In this document: piece by piece, positions 1-8,373 of the stretch
Layout of the letters: each line of letters opens with the position of its first letter
Position numbering within the stretch: the stretch's first letter is position 1
Assembly: GCA_003044455.1 (NCBI GenBank)
Contig: POWY01000006.1
Coordinates: 47,561 to 111,560 of the forward strand
DNA: 64,000 nucleotides
Direction of reading: 5' to 3'
Source: Neisseria bergeri
Lineage (GTDB): Bacteria > Pseudomonadota > Gammaproteobacteria > Burkholderiales > Neisseriaceae
The notes under the pieces: generated by a model
Seen by the model: only the letters and a program-made list of their open reading frames with translations
Told to the model about the DNA's origin: nothing
Database searches by the model: none
Made by a program: the position numbers and the translations under genes

Positions 1-98
1 TTGGAAGAAGGGGACAGCAGGGCATCGATGTGGGTGTGCAGTCCGCTGCCCAATGCGCTGGTGAGTGCAGGGCTTCCGAGGTAAACAGGTATGTTCAT
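1..98 (-). CDS. beta-ketoacyl-ACP synthase, N-terminal part only
   Basis: Only the first 32 codons are inside the window; the gene runs off the left edge. The protein begins MNIPVYLGSPALTSALG, which looks like the N-terminal strand and loop of FabB-like ketosynthases found in aryl-polyene clusters. Its ATG shares the bases ATGA with the stop of the lipoprotein gene before it, so translation is probably coupled. The assignment rests on this short stretch plus the surrounding cluster (acyl carrier proteins, ketoreductase, dehydratases), so it is tentative. The catalytic Cys-His-His residues would lie outside the window. Confidence 0.55.
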   Translation of the reverse strand, partial: MNIPVYLGSPALTSALGSGLHTHIDALLSPSS

Positions 99-619
99 AA
101 TGGTTCAATCGGTGTAACCGACCAGCGGGTTTGGTCGGGTAGGGTAATCAAAAATTGCCCGCCGGTATGGTTGACGCACCATATGTCTCGATTGCGGTAA
201 CGGAACAATGTTCCTTCTTTGCAGAAGGATGCGCCGCCGTCTGCCTGTTTGAGGCCGGGATAGGGGGGCGCGGCATTTTCGGCAGTTATCAGCGGGAGCA
301 GTGCGGCAAACAGGCGGCGGGACGGCATATTGGGCATCACGAACCCGTCATTTTTCCAGCCGCCGCTGTTGATAGTCTGGCGTGAAACCGGTGCGCCCAA
401 TATGTCGGTTTGTACAAACCGGATGCCGTCTTCAAGCTGTTCGGCCGCCAGTATGCCGGTTTGTACCGGTTCTTGCCCCTTATTGTAGCGTTCCCATTTG
501 AACCATTGTACGTCTTCGACAAGACGTGGTTGGGTTTGGGGGACGGGTAGGGTGTATGAGGAGCAGGCGGCGAGCAGTTTTGCGGTCAATAGGGCAAGCA
601 GGGTTGTGGTCGGGCGCAT
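95..619 (-). CDS. DUF3261-type lipoprotein
   Basis: This 174-residue protein starts with a lipoprotein signal peptide ending in LLAAC, so Cys19 should be lipidated. The mature part is rich in Trp and Gly and fits the DUF3261 lipoproteins that recur in aryl-polyene biosynthetic clusters, where they are thought to help place the product in the outer membrane. A good ribosome site (AAGGA) lies six bases before the ATG. The gene sits between the MMPL exporter and a ketosynthase on the same strand and overlaps the latter by four bases. The role is inferred from the family and neighbours; no enzyme motif is visible. Confidence 0.75.
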   Translation of the reverse strand: MRPTTTLLALLTAKLLAACSSYTLPVPQTQPRLVEDVQWFKWERYNKGQEPVQTGILAAEQLEDGIRFVQTDILGAPVSRQTINSGGWKNDGFVMPNMPSRRLFAALLPLITAENAAPPYPGLKQADGGASFCKEGTLFRYRNRDIWCVNHTGGQFLITLPDQTRWSVTPIEPL

Positions 620-661
620 AAGTTCCTTTCAAGAATGCCGTCTGAAGCGGCGGCAGGGCGG

Positions 662-2968
662 TTAACGGCGTGGATGTTGCGTATCGGGGACGGAGTACAT
701 CAGCCGTGCCGCCAGCCACAGGTTCAATATGACCCCGATGCCGACGGTTATGCCGAATGCGGCGACGGCCGGTGTGCCGCTGAAGGCAAGCAGGACGAAG
801 GAGATGCCGGTCGTGAGCGCGGCAAGCAGCATACCGCCCAGCCGCGCATCGGTGCTGTGTCCGGCATTGAGCGCGTAAACGGCATAATCGATGCCGATGG
901 CGGAAACCAGCAGCAATCCGAACATGGCAAACAGGCTGACGGGAATGCCCAGCCAACCCAATACGGCAACAGTGCCGATGGCGGCAGCGACGGGTACGGC
1001 GAGGATTTTCCCACCCTGCCGCGCGCCAAACAGCCGCCACAGCAGCAGCCAGGCCAGCAGGTAAGACGACAATTTCAGCCAAGCCGCCTGATTGCGCGTA
1101 TGGCGGAACAGTTCGTTGAGCCTGCCGCGCTTGTCCGCCCATTTGATTCCCGGAATGGTTTCTGCCGTTTTGCGGACGGTTTCCGGTTCGGTCAAGCCGT
1201 TCAGACGGATAACGGAGGCATAACGGTGCGGTTCGACTTCGCCGAGATATAGGGGTTTCCAAGCCTGCGCCAGAGGCAGGGCGATGCCGTCTGAAAGCGT
1301 GAGGGCGGGCGTGTCGGCCGCTTGCAGCAGGGCGGATTTCAGCGTGTCTTCGGGAATGCCCAATTCGTGCAGGGCGCGGTAGTTGCCGGGTTTGTCTGCA
1401 ATGGTGCGTAAATGTTGTTTCAGGCGGTTTTGTTCGGCGGCCGACAGGATGAACTGATCCAGCGATTGGATGCCTTTCAGTTTGCCTTGTCGAATCAGGG
1501 GGGCGAGGACGCGGCGCAGTTCGGCATTTTTTAACAGCAGCGCGTCTTCGCTTGCGGCTTCGGCAACCAGATATTGACCGCTGAAATCGGTTCCGCCCAA
1601 TGTGCCGATTTTTTGTATTTGCGACAACAGTCCGGACGGCATATTCACCCATTGGCGGATGTCGTCGCGCCAGTTGCCGCGCCACAGTCCGACGGCGGCG
1701 AAAACCATCAGGAAAACTGCTGCGGGATAAGTGAAGGACGGGGGAAGTTGTTTTTGGATGCGTTTGCCGAGCGCGGCACTCAAGGCGGCAAAAGGTACGG
1801 GTTTTGCCTGATAACGGGCAAACAGGGGCGGCAGCCAGCAGATGGTCGCGCCGAATGCGCCAAGTAGCGAAAAGCCGGAGAAAACGGCAGTTTGCTGTAA
1901 AACCGGCAAAGGTGTGAACCAGAGCAGCGCGTATCCCGAAACGGTAATCAGCAGGCTGACGGCAAAGGTGGGCAATACCTGCTTCATCGCCGGTTTCGCC
2001 TGCCATGATGAGAATACCGACGGGGTCAGCCAGTGCAGCGGGAAATCGGCCAGCATCCCGATCAGGCTTGTGCCGATAACCAGCGTCAGGGCGTGGATAT
2101 GCCCGAATACCGCCAGCGTCGCCGCCAAACCCGCCAGCATGCCTGCCGCAGGCGGCAGCAGCAGCCAAAAGGTGCGCGCGCTGCGGAAAACCCACAATAT
2201 GAGGGTTATGGTCAGGACGGTGCCGGCAAAACCCATTATCCGGCTTTCTTTTTCTGCATCGGCTTTGGCGGCTGCTGCAAAAAGTGCGCCGCCCCCGGTC
2301 AGGATTTCGGTGTGCCTGTCGGATGCCAATGTCTGTGTTTTTTGGAGCAGGTTTGCCAAAGCATCTTGAGGCAGGGCATTGTCGGGCAGCTTGGCGCGTA
2401 TCCAAACCCAGGTTTTCCCGTTGTCTTCGTTGAACAGCATACCGTTTTCGGGATGCCATTGCAGACGGGTTTGGGGATTGATTTTGCCGGCAACGAAACG
2501 TCCGAAACCCAGCCAGTCCTCATCTAAGGGCAGGGGGGATACGGCAAACGGGTTGGCGGCATCTTCGGCGCGTTGGCGGAAATAGTCGGCGGGTTTTTCG
2601 GTCAGCAAACGCCGTTGGGCTTCGGGTAAGACGGCTAAACTGATTCTGCCGATGTCTTGGCGAATTTGTGCAAGGTCGGGGCTAATTTGGCTGTTTACTT
2701 CGGAAAATATCCCGCTTTGCCGCCATAAGGCGGCGATTTCCGATGCCGTCTGAAATGCGGTTTCGGGTCGGAGGCTGCCGGCAAGCAGGATGATTTGACT
2801 GTTGATTTGTGCGTCACCGGCGCGTTCCGCCGCCTGCAAAACGGTATCTTGGCTGCTTTGGGGCAGCAGTTCGGTCAGGTCGGTCTGCAGCCAGGCGCGC
2901 GTTGTCATGCTGTAACAGACAAAGACGGCAAGTGCAGACATCAACAGGGTGTAAATCAGGCGGATCAT
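662..2968 (-). CDS. MMPL/RND-type membrane exporter
   Basis: This 768-residue inner-membrane protein has the MMPL layout: an N-terminal membrane segment, a large periplasmic domain, a block of about five membrane helices (starting MGFAGTVLTITLILWVF), a second periplasmic domain, and a C-terminal helix block (AVPVAAAIGTVAVLGWLGIP). Relatives export lipids, and those in aryl-polyene clusters are assumed to export the polyene-lipid. The start was set at MIRLIYTLLM, because an upstream in-frame Met would lie inside the LolA-like gene. Only 16 bases separate it from that gene. The substrate is inferred from context, not visible in the sequence. Confidence 0.85.
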   Translation of the reverse strand: MIRLIYTLLMSALAVFVCYSMTTRAWLQTDLTELLPQSSQDTVLQAAERAGDAQINSQIILLAGSLRPETAFQTASEIAALWRQSGIFSEVNSQISPDLAQIRQDIGRISLAVLPEAQRRLLTEKPADYFRQRAEDAANPFAVSPLPLDEDWLGFGRFVAGKINPQTRLQWHPENGMLFNEDNGKTWVWIRAKLPDNALPQDALANLLQKTQTLASDRHTEILTGGGALFAAAAKADAEKESRIMGFAGTVLTITLILWVFRSARTFWLLLPPAAGMLAGLAATLAVFGHIHALTLVIGTSLIGMLADFPLHWLTPSVFSSWQAKPAMKQVLPTFAVSLLITVSGYALLWFTPLPVLQQTAVFSGFSLLGAFGATICWLPPLFARYQAKPVPFAALSAALGKRIQKQLPPSFTYPAAVFLMVFAAVGLWRGNWRDDIRQWVNMPSGLLSQIQKIGTLGGTDFSGQYLVAEAASEDALLLKNAELRRVLAPLIRQGKLKGIQSLDQFILSAAEQNRLKQHLRTIADKPGNYRALHELGIPEDTLKSALLQAADTPALTLSDGIALPLAQAWKPLYLGEVEPHRYASVIRLNGLTEPETVRKTAETIPGIKWADKRGRLNELFRHTRNQAAWLKLSSYLLAWLLLWRLFGARQGGKILAVPVAAAIGTVAVLGWLGIPVSLFAMFGLLLVSAIGIDYAVYALNAGHSTDARLGGMLLAALTTGISFVLLAFSGTPAVAAFGITVGIGVILNLWLAARLMYSVPDTQHPRR

Positions 2969-2984
2969 AGCGGTTCGGACGGTA

Positions 2985-3578
2985 TCAGAGTGATTGTTCG
3001 GCAAACTTGTCCGGCGGGTTGCCGACGGTGATGCCGTTAAACTGCATATCGGTTTTGTCGCCTTGTTTTTCATGCAGTTCGATACGGCGCACGACGCTGT
3101 CCCCGCTGATGTCGATATGGTTGAAGATTTGTTTCATCACCAGTGTTTTCGGTGTGAGTTGCAGCGTCCATTTTTGCGCCGACCCTTCGAGTTTCAAATC
3201 GAACTGTTTTTCCAGCCCTTGCGTATCGCCGCCGATCAAGTCGAGAAAGAGTTTGATTTGCCTGCTTTGTCCGGAAAATTTTCCGGTGTCGGGCATTATC
3301 CAGCCTTTACCGTTCCATTGGCTGATGCCGTCTGAACGGACGCGCAGGGTGGCGGCAAACGGTTTCTGCATCTGCCAGAGCAGCCCGCGTTTGGGCATCA
3401 GTACGAATTTTCCGGTTGCAGCCATCGGTTTGGATAGGGATTTCAGATGGCGGTATTGGATAAAGCTGCCTTGGATGTTGTCGGGTTTTTGCAGTATCCG
3501 GGCCAGTTCGGCAGTGGAAAATGCCGAGGCGGAAAGGGCGGTTGCGGCAAGGAGTGCGGCAAGCAGGTATTTTTTCAT
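2985..3578 (-). CDS. LolA-like periplasmic lipid carrier
   Basis: The 197-residue product starts with a clear signal peptide (MKKYLLAALLAATALSASA) and then reads as a LolA-fold protein: FSTAELARILQKPDNIQGSFIQ, a strand-rich middle with KRGLLWQ, and LDLIGGD near the C terminus. General LolA carries lipoproteins across the periplasm, but this copy lies between an MMPL exporter and a thioesterase in the polyene-type cluster. It more likely ferries the cluster product. The start at MKKYLL was chosen over a Met seven codons upstream because it gives a proper signal peptide. Confidence 0.82.
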   Translation of the reverse strand: MKKYLLAALLAATALSASAFSTAELARILQKPDNIQGSFIQYRHLKSLSKPMAATGKFVLMPKRGLLWQMQKPFAATLRVRSDGISQWNGKGWIMPDTGKFSGQSRQIKLFLDLIGGDTQGLEKQFDLKLEGSAQKWTLQLTPKTLVMKQIFNHIDISGDSVVRRIELHEKQGDKTDMQFNGITVGNPPDKFAEQSL

Positions 3579-3640
3579 AGTTGTCTGTCGGTGTGGCAAT
3601 AATGGGGCGGAAAATGCCGTCTGAAAGCGGACGGCAGGGC

Positions 3641-4081
3641 TTATGCGGCTTGGAAAGTCGGATGACTCCGTACGGCTTCGAGCCAGCTTTCCGGCGTTTG
3701 GAACTGTATTTCTCCGGTTTCCAAGGATACTGCCGCCTGCGTGGTCGATGCGCGGGTCAGTTTTTCGCCGGTTTGCTCATCGGACAAAGTGTAGTCGATA
3801 CGCAGGCAAGTGTCGATTTCGACGATTGCCATATCGATGCGGATGGTTTGTCCGAACCGTGCGGGGCGTATGTATTTCAAGTCCATTTTGAGGATGGGCC
3901 AGCCGAAGCCGCGCCGCCCCATTTCACCGTAGCCGTAGCCTATGCTGTCGAGGAAGGCACAGCGTGCGACTTCGAGGTATTTGACGTAGTTGCCGTGCCA
4001 GACGATCCGCATCGGATCGACATCGAAAAACGGGACTCGGACGGTGTGGCTGTGGCGGCAGAAAATGTGTTTTTTGTTCAT
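3641..4081 (-). CDS. 4-hydroxybenzoyl-CoA-type thioesterase
   Basis: A 146-residue hotdog-fold protein. The segment VPFFDVDPMRIVWHGNY carries the Asp and the His/Asn-Tyr pattern of the 4HBT thioesterase family, followed by RRGFGWPILKM and the usual strand pattern. Its ATG overlaps the stop of the acyltransferase gene before it (ATGA). In this cluster it could release or proof-read acyl chains held on the dedicated carrier proteins. Its length is typical of single-domain 4HBT enzymes. The substrate is unknown. Confidence 0.85.
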   Translation of the reverse strand: MNKKHIFCRHSHTVRVPFFDVDPMRIVWHGNYVKYLEVARCAFLDSIGYGYGEMGRRGFGWPILKMDLKYIRPARFGQTIRIDMAIVEIDTCLRIDYTLSDEQTGEKLTRASTTQAAVSLETGEIQFQTPESWLEAVRSHPTFQAA

Positions 4082-5010
4082 CTGGGATGGTGCTCCGTGT
4101 GCCAAAAGTCGTAAAAATTGAACCATTGCAGCGGGTTCAGACGGCATTCTTCTTCTAAAATGCGGGCGAAATGTTGCGCGGATTCTTTGATTTTTTGCGT
4201 GCGTTCCGCCCGCGTCCAATCCGATGTGTCGGTCATAGGGCGAAGTTTCAGGCGGTAGCGTCCGTCCTGTTTGATGCAAAACAGCGCGTTGACCTTGGTT
4301 TTCAGCAGCGATGCCAGAATCCACGCCCCTTGCGGTATTTCGGTACGGTGTTGCAAAAAATCGACGGTTACGGTTTTTTCGCCCCGGACGGGGATACGGT
4401 CGGCGGCGATTGCCAGCCATTCCCCTGCTTCAATGCGCCGGCTGAGCGTCATCATCAGCGATGCGTCCAAGTCGCTTACCTGTATCAGTTGGATTTTGTC
4501 CGCCCCCGCCTGTTGCAGGGCTTCGTTGAACATTTGTGCGTGGCGGCTGTGTACGAGGACGTTGAGTTTGAAATTTCGGTGGTGGGAAACCAGTGCGCGG
4601 CAGATTTCCGTATTGCCCAGGTGCGAACAGGCAAAAATCTGCCCGCGCCCGTTTTGATACATGGCGGCGGTCAGGTTGTCGGGGTCTTCGATAATCAGGT
4701 CTTCGTAACGTATTTTGCGCTGCCATACGGCAAACCGGTCGCAAACGGCTTCGCCGAATGCCAAAAACTGCGCGAATATGCGGTTTTCAGACGGCATAGC
4801 GTCGGGAAAGGTGTGCCGTAGGCGGTTTTGGTAGGTATGGAGGTTTTTCCGCGACCGGGGCGAGGTCAGGTAGAAATACAGGACGACAAACCAAATACAC
4901 GGTTTCATCAGAAAGGGAGGCAGATAACGGACAATCACCGCCGTCAGCTTGAGGAACAGGCGGTTGCCGCGTTCGTTTTGTTCCGCCCAGTGCCGGGACG
5001 CGCCGTTCAT
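4078..5010 (-). CDS. LpxL/LpxM-like lysophospholipid acyltransferase
   Basis: This 310-residue membrane-bound acyltransferase has an N-terminal hydrophobic anchor (LMKPCIWFVVLYFYL) and the H-x4-E catalytic motif in ACSHLGNTEICRAL, with a downstream IAADRIPVRG substrate-binding motif, as in the late acyltransferases of lipid A synthesis. In polyene clusters such enzymes are believed to join the acyl product to a lipid carrier. The start at MNGASRHW was picked because its ATG overlaps the stop of the glycosyltransferase gene (ATGA), repeating the coupling seen along this arm. The true housekeeping lipid A enzymes would be elsewhere. Confidence 0.85.
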   Translation of the reverse strand: MNGASRHWAEQNERGNRLFLKLTAVIVRYLPPFLMKPCIWFVVLYFYLTSPRSRKNLHTYQNRLRHTFPDAMPSENRIFAQFLAFGEAVCDRFAVWQRKIRYEDLIIEDPDNLTAAMYQNGRGQIFACSHLGNTEICRALVSHHRNFKLNVLVHSRHAQMFNEALQQAGADKIQLIQVSDLDASLMMTLSRRIEAGEWLAIAADRIPVRGEKTVTVDFLQHRTEIPQGAWILASLLKTKVNALFCIKQDGRYRLKLRPMTDTSDWTRAERTQKIKESAQHFARILEEECRLNPLQWFNFYDFWHTEHHPR

Positions 5011-5732
5011 CGGAATATGCCTTTCAAGATGCGCCAACGCCATTTGAGCATACCGAAAAACAGCCGTGTGTGCATTTGGCTGATAAGGATGTTGTCGGCA
5101 AGGGTGCGGAAGTGGGAAATGCCGTCTGCGGCGTAACGGACGGGCGTGGGTATCCACACGGTTTTGATGCCGCGCCAATATAGCCGGATCAGGATTTCGA
5201 TGTCGAAGTCCATACGGTTGCCGACGTATTCTCCGCGTATGACCGCCAACGCAGGCGGCAACGGATAAAGGCGGAAGCCGCACATACCGTCTTTAATATC
5301 GGACGACCAGGTGTGAACCATATTCCAAAAGTCGGTAATTTTGCGCCCGTACAATCGGGATTTGGGCGCGTCGCCGCCGTATTGCGGCTGACCGCAGATG
5401 AGGGCTTCGGGATTGAGTTGCGCGGCACGGACGAACTTCGGCACGTCGTCCAAACAGTGTTGCCCGTCGGCATCGATTTGCAGGACGTGGCTGTATCCCA
5501 GATCCGCCGCCGCCTCGAAACCTGTGCGTACTGCCGCGCCTTTGCCGCCGTTGCTTGTGCGGCGGATGACGCGGATGCCGTCTGAAGCCAGATTTTCTAA
5601 AACGGGTATGCAGTCGGGGCGGGAGCAGTCGTCCACGACCAACACGTCCAAACCGCAGGCGCGCAGGCCGCGCGCGACCGCGCCGACGGTTGTCGGGTGG
5701 TTGTAATGGGGGATGAGGGCGAGGATGTTCAT
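5007..5732 (-). CDS. family 2 glycosyltransferase
   Basis: A 241-residue GT-A fold enzyme starting MNILALIPHYNH, with the nucleotide-sugar binding pair LVVDDCSRPD and VLQIDADGQH typical of GT2 dolichol-phosphate-mannose-synthase-like enzymes. No C-terminal membrane helices are visible, so it should be cytosolic or peripheral. It is followed with a four-base overlap by the acyltransferase, suggesting sequential steps on a glycolipid-like carrier for the cluster product. The donor and acceptor cannot be told from sequence. A Correia element separates it from the ligase gene before it. Confidence 0.85.
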   Translation of the reverse strand: MNILALIPHYNHPTTVGAVARGLRACGLDVLVVDDCSRPDCIPVLENLASDGIRVIRRTSNGGKGAAVRTGFEAAADLGYSHVLQIDADGQHCLDDVPKFVRAAQLNPEALICGQPQYGGDAPKSRLYGRKITDFWNMVHTWSSDIKDGMCGFRLYPLPPALAVIRGEYVGNRMDFDIEILIRLYWRGIKTVWIPTPVRYAADGISHFRTLADNILISQMHTRLFFGMLKWRWRILKGIFR

Positions 5733-5759
5733 ATTTATATCAAGTTAAGGCTGTAATCT

Positions 5760-5914
5760 TATAGTGGATTAACAAAAACCAGTACGGCGTTGCCTCGCCT
5801 TAGCTCAAAGAGAACGATTCTCTAAGGTGCTGAAGCACCAAGTGAATCGGTTCCGTACTATTTGTACTGTCTGCGGCTTCGTCGCCTTGTCCTGATTTTT
5901 GTTAATCCACTATA
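5760..5914. repeat. Correia element (155 bp)
   Basis: Begins TATAGTGGATTAACAAAAAC and ends with its inverted counterpart TTAATCCACTATA. It is near-identical to three other copies in this window. It lies between the AMP-ligase and glycosyltransferase genes of the same strand, so it is transcribed if the arm is one operon. Correia elements can carry promoters, IHF sites or RNase III cleavage sites. Confidence 0.95.
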
Positions 5915-5934
5915 TTTGTCTTTGCGAAGGCGGT

Positions 5935-7650
5935 TCATCGTTCTTCCCTTGCGGTTGGGTTGGGGCTGTCCTGCGGCGCGTCGAATACCAGCTTCCCCGA
6001 GGCGCAGGCGGCATCCTGTTTTCGGATGGTAAACGACAGTTTGTTTTTATCGGCATCGTATCCGAGTTCTACGGAAATGTCGTCATACGGACGGATAAAT
6101 TGCTGGTATTTCAGGTTTTCGATACGGATAATGTTTTGCCTGCCGAAGGGGTGCCGTGCGGCAAGCCGACGTACCCATTCCAATTCGACTGCGCCGGGGA
6201 CGAGTGGGAAGGTGGAAAAATGTCCGCCGAAATAGGGTAAATCCAGCGGTATGCGGGTTTGATAGCGCAACCGGTTTCCTTCGGGCGGCAAGATATGCCA
6301 TCGGGGGGCTGCGGGTTCTGTCAATGCCGTCTGAAAGTCCGCTGCGGTAATTTTTCCTTGTCCGTTGCGCGGCAGACGGTCTGTAAAACGCCAGTAGCGC
6401 GGAAGGGCGGCCGTGTCTTGCGTTTGGGCAATGTGTTGCTTGAGTGCGGCGATAACGGCGGTGCGCCCCTGTTCCAGCCACGCCGTGATGCCTTCCGTAT
6501 CGAGTGCCGCCCAAACGGCAATGCGCCCGTGTTCCGGATGCAGGGCGCAATGTGCGTCGGCAATCCAGGGGTGTTTCAGCAATTCGTGTTCGATTTGGTT
6601 GAGCGAAATGCGTTTGTCTGCCAGTTTGACGATTCTATCCTGCCTGCCCAGCAGGGCAAAACCGTCTTCGTGGGTTTCGATGCAATCGGCAATGTATTGC
6701 ACGCCGTTTGTCCACGGCGAGGATATTTCCACCGATTTGCCGGTATTGCGGACGGAGACGTTGGGGAAGGGCTGCCACAAGCTTTGTTTTTGGCGGCAGG
6801 CGATGATGCCGGTTTCCGTGCTGCCGTAAACTTCATAAGGGCGGACTGCATATTGTTCCAACAGGGCGGCGGTTTCCGATGGGAGTTCCCCGCCTGCGGA
6901 AACGATGCCGGCCATCCTTCCGTTTAACGCCGCCCAATCCCGATTTTCGCCGAAACGGTTGAGCAGGGCGGGGCTGGCAATCCAGACATTTTGATAATCG
7001 GACGGCACGTTCAGGCTTGCCGACAGCAGTAGTTCGGGATAGGCGTTTTGCCTGCGGATCATTGCCCACCCCATCAGCAGCGGAAGCGCGAAGCGGAAGG
7101 TCAGTCCGTACATATGTTGCGGCGATACGCTGCCGAGGACGGCGGTTTTGCCGCGTCCGAACGGAATTGCCGAAGCCAGCGCGCGGGCTTCCGATTCGAT
7201 TTGCGCGGCGGTTTTGACGATTGTTTTGGCTTCCCCGCCGGAGCCTGATGTACGCAAATGCACTTCTGATTCGGGCGGGATGTCCAATGTTTTCGGTATG
7301 CGGTTTTCAGACGGCATACCGCCGCAAGGATCCAGTATTTGCCAAACGCTGATGCCGTCTGAAACAATATCGGTGTCGGTCAGCAGGATTTGTGCGGATT
7401 CCGCCCAAGTCAGGTTTCCGGGCGCGGTATTCGGCAGCAGCAGGGCTTTGCCGCCGCTGCGCCAAACGGCAAGCAATGCGGCTGCGAACAGCGCGGCATC
7501 GTCAAACCACAATGCCGCCGAACGGATGTTGTTTTGCTTTAATTTTAACGACAGGGTGTGTACCGTGCGTATAAAATCGGCGCGGGTCCACAGCGGGTCG
7601 AGGGCAATCGGCGTATTGTCGGAGAAGTTGATGTCAAACATTCGGGTCAT
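5935..7650 (-). CDS. AMP-dependent acyl ligase fused to FabZ-like dehydratase
   Basis: The 571-residue protein has two parts. Residues 1 to about 450 form an ANL-superfamily adenylating enzyme: the P-loop-like HLRTSGSGGEAK, the YGSTETG motif, and GRQDRIVKLADKRIS before the C-terminal swing domain ending in GQGK. The remaining ~115 residues form a hotdog domain with the FabZ-type motif YFGGHFSTFPLVPG. The N half would activate a starter or intermediate acid, and the C half would dehydrate 3-hydroxyacyl-ACP. Such fusions occur in aryl-polyene clusters. Two in-frame uptake sequences encode SDGI and MPSE inside the ligase. Confidence 0.88.
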   Translation of the reverse strand: MTRMFDINFSDNTPIALDPLWTRADFIRTVHTLSLKLKQNNIRSAALWFDDAALFAAALLAVWRSGGKALLLPNTAPGNLTWAESAQILLTDTDIVSDGISVWQILDPCGGMPSENRIPKTLDIPPESEVHLRTSGSGGEAKTIVKTAAQIESEARALASAIPFGRGKTAVLGSVSPQHMYGLTFRFALPLLMGWAMIRRQNAYPELLLSASLNVPSDYQNVWIASPALLNRFGENRDWAALNGRMAGIVSAGGELPSETAALLEQYAVRPYEVYGSTETGIIACRQKQSLWQPFPNVSVRNTGKSVEISSPWTNGVQYIADCIETHEDGFALLGRQDRIVKLADKRISLNQIEHELLKHPWIADAHCALHPEHGRIAVWAALDTEGITAWLEQGRTAVIAALKQHIAQTQDTAALPRYWRFTDRLPRNGQGKITAADFQTALTEPAAPRWHILPPEGNRLRYQTRIPLDLPYFGGHFSTFPLVPGAVELEWVRRLAARHPFGRQNIIRIENLKYQQFIRPYDDISVELGYDADKNKLSFTIRKQDAACASGKLVFDAPQDSPNPTAREER

Positions 7651-7679
7651 ATATTCAAAGTGGCAGAACGGAGGGTGTC

Positions 7680-8312
7680 GTGCCGGATAAAAAAACAGTA
7701 TTGCAGTGCCGCCTTGCCGATGCGTCGGCCGCCGCTGCTTATCGGGAATCCTGTCTGGACGATGCGGACAGGGCGCGCCTGCTGCGCGCGCCGGAATTGG
7801 CAGGGCGGACGGATTGGCGGGTCAGCCGCTTCCTGAAGCAGCAGGGCGGCAAGATATGTTCGCTTTCGCACAGCAAAGGGCGGGCGGCGGTTTTGGTCTG
7901 CGGCGGCGGCACGGTTTGCGGTGTCGATATTGAAACGGTCCGTCCGCGCAATTTTCAGGCACTTGCCGAATGGGTTTGTTCCCCTGAAGAACGGGTTTTT
8001 TTGGCACGTTCCGGTTGGCAGGCAGAGGCTTTTTACCGCCTGTGGTGCATTAAGGAAGCACTGCTCAAAGCCTGCGGTTTGGGTTTTCCGCAAGATATGG
8101 CGAAAGTCGGTTATCTGACCGACGGTTCGGCGGTTTGCGGCTTGCGTGCGGATGGCGGAACCGGTTGGCACGCCGTCAGCGCAATCTGGTGCGGCGACGC
8201 GGTTGTCGCCTGCGTGTGGCGCGGAGCTGCCGAATTGGATTGGCAGTATTGCGGAACGGATGCCGTCCGGACGGTTTGCCATATCGAGCGGATAGGCGGC
8301 AAGGAAGTCTGA
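7680..8312 (+). CDS. 4'-phosphopantetheinyl transferase
   Basis: A 210-residue Sfp-type transferase with the two signature motifs CGVDIETVRP and WCIKEALLKACG (Mg and CoA binding). It would convert the two acyl carrier proteins of this cluster from apo to holo form. It starts with GTG after a strong GGAGG ribosome site. It is transcribed opposite to its neighbours and begins only 29 bases from the divergent start of the ligase gene, so its promoter must overlap that gene. It differs from the small AcpS-type enzyme used for fatty-acid synthesis. Confidence 0.9.
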   Translation: MPDKKTVLQCRLADASAAAAYRESCLDDADRARLLRAPELAGRTDWRVSRFLKQQGGKICSLSHSKGRAAVLVCGGGTVCGVDIETVRPRNFQALAEWVCSPEERVFLARSGWQAEAFYRLWCIKEALLKACGLGFPQDMAKVGYLTDGSAVCGLRADGGTGWHAVSAIWCGDAVVACVWRGAAELDWQYCGTDAVRTVCHIERIGGKEV

Positions 8313-8373
8313 AAGGGCAGTTTGTTGTTTTATTCCGTTTTAAATCAATATGATGTAATCGGATTGTGCGGCT

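Noticed and set aside
480..2459. Long open frame of 659 codons on the minus strand
   Set aside because: It overlaps the MMPL exporter gene in another frame, is Arg/His-rich and has no recognisable fold; it is a GC-rich shadow.
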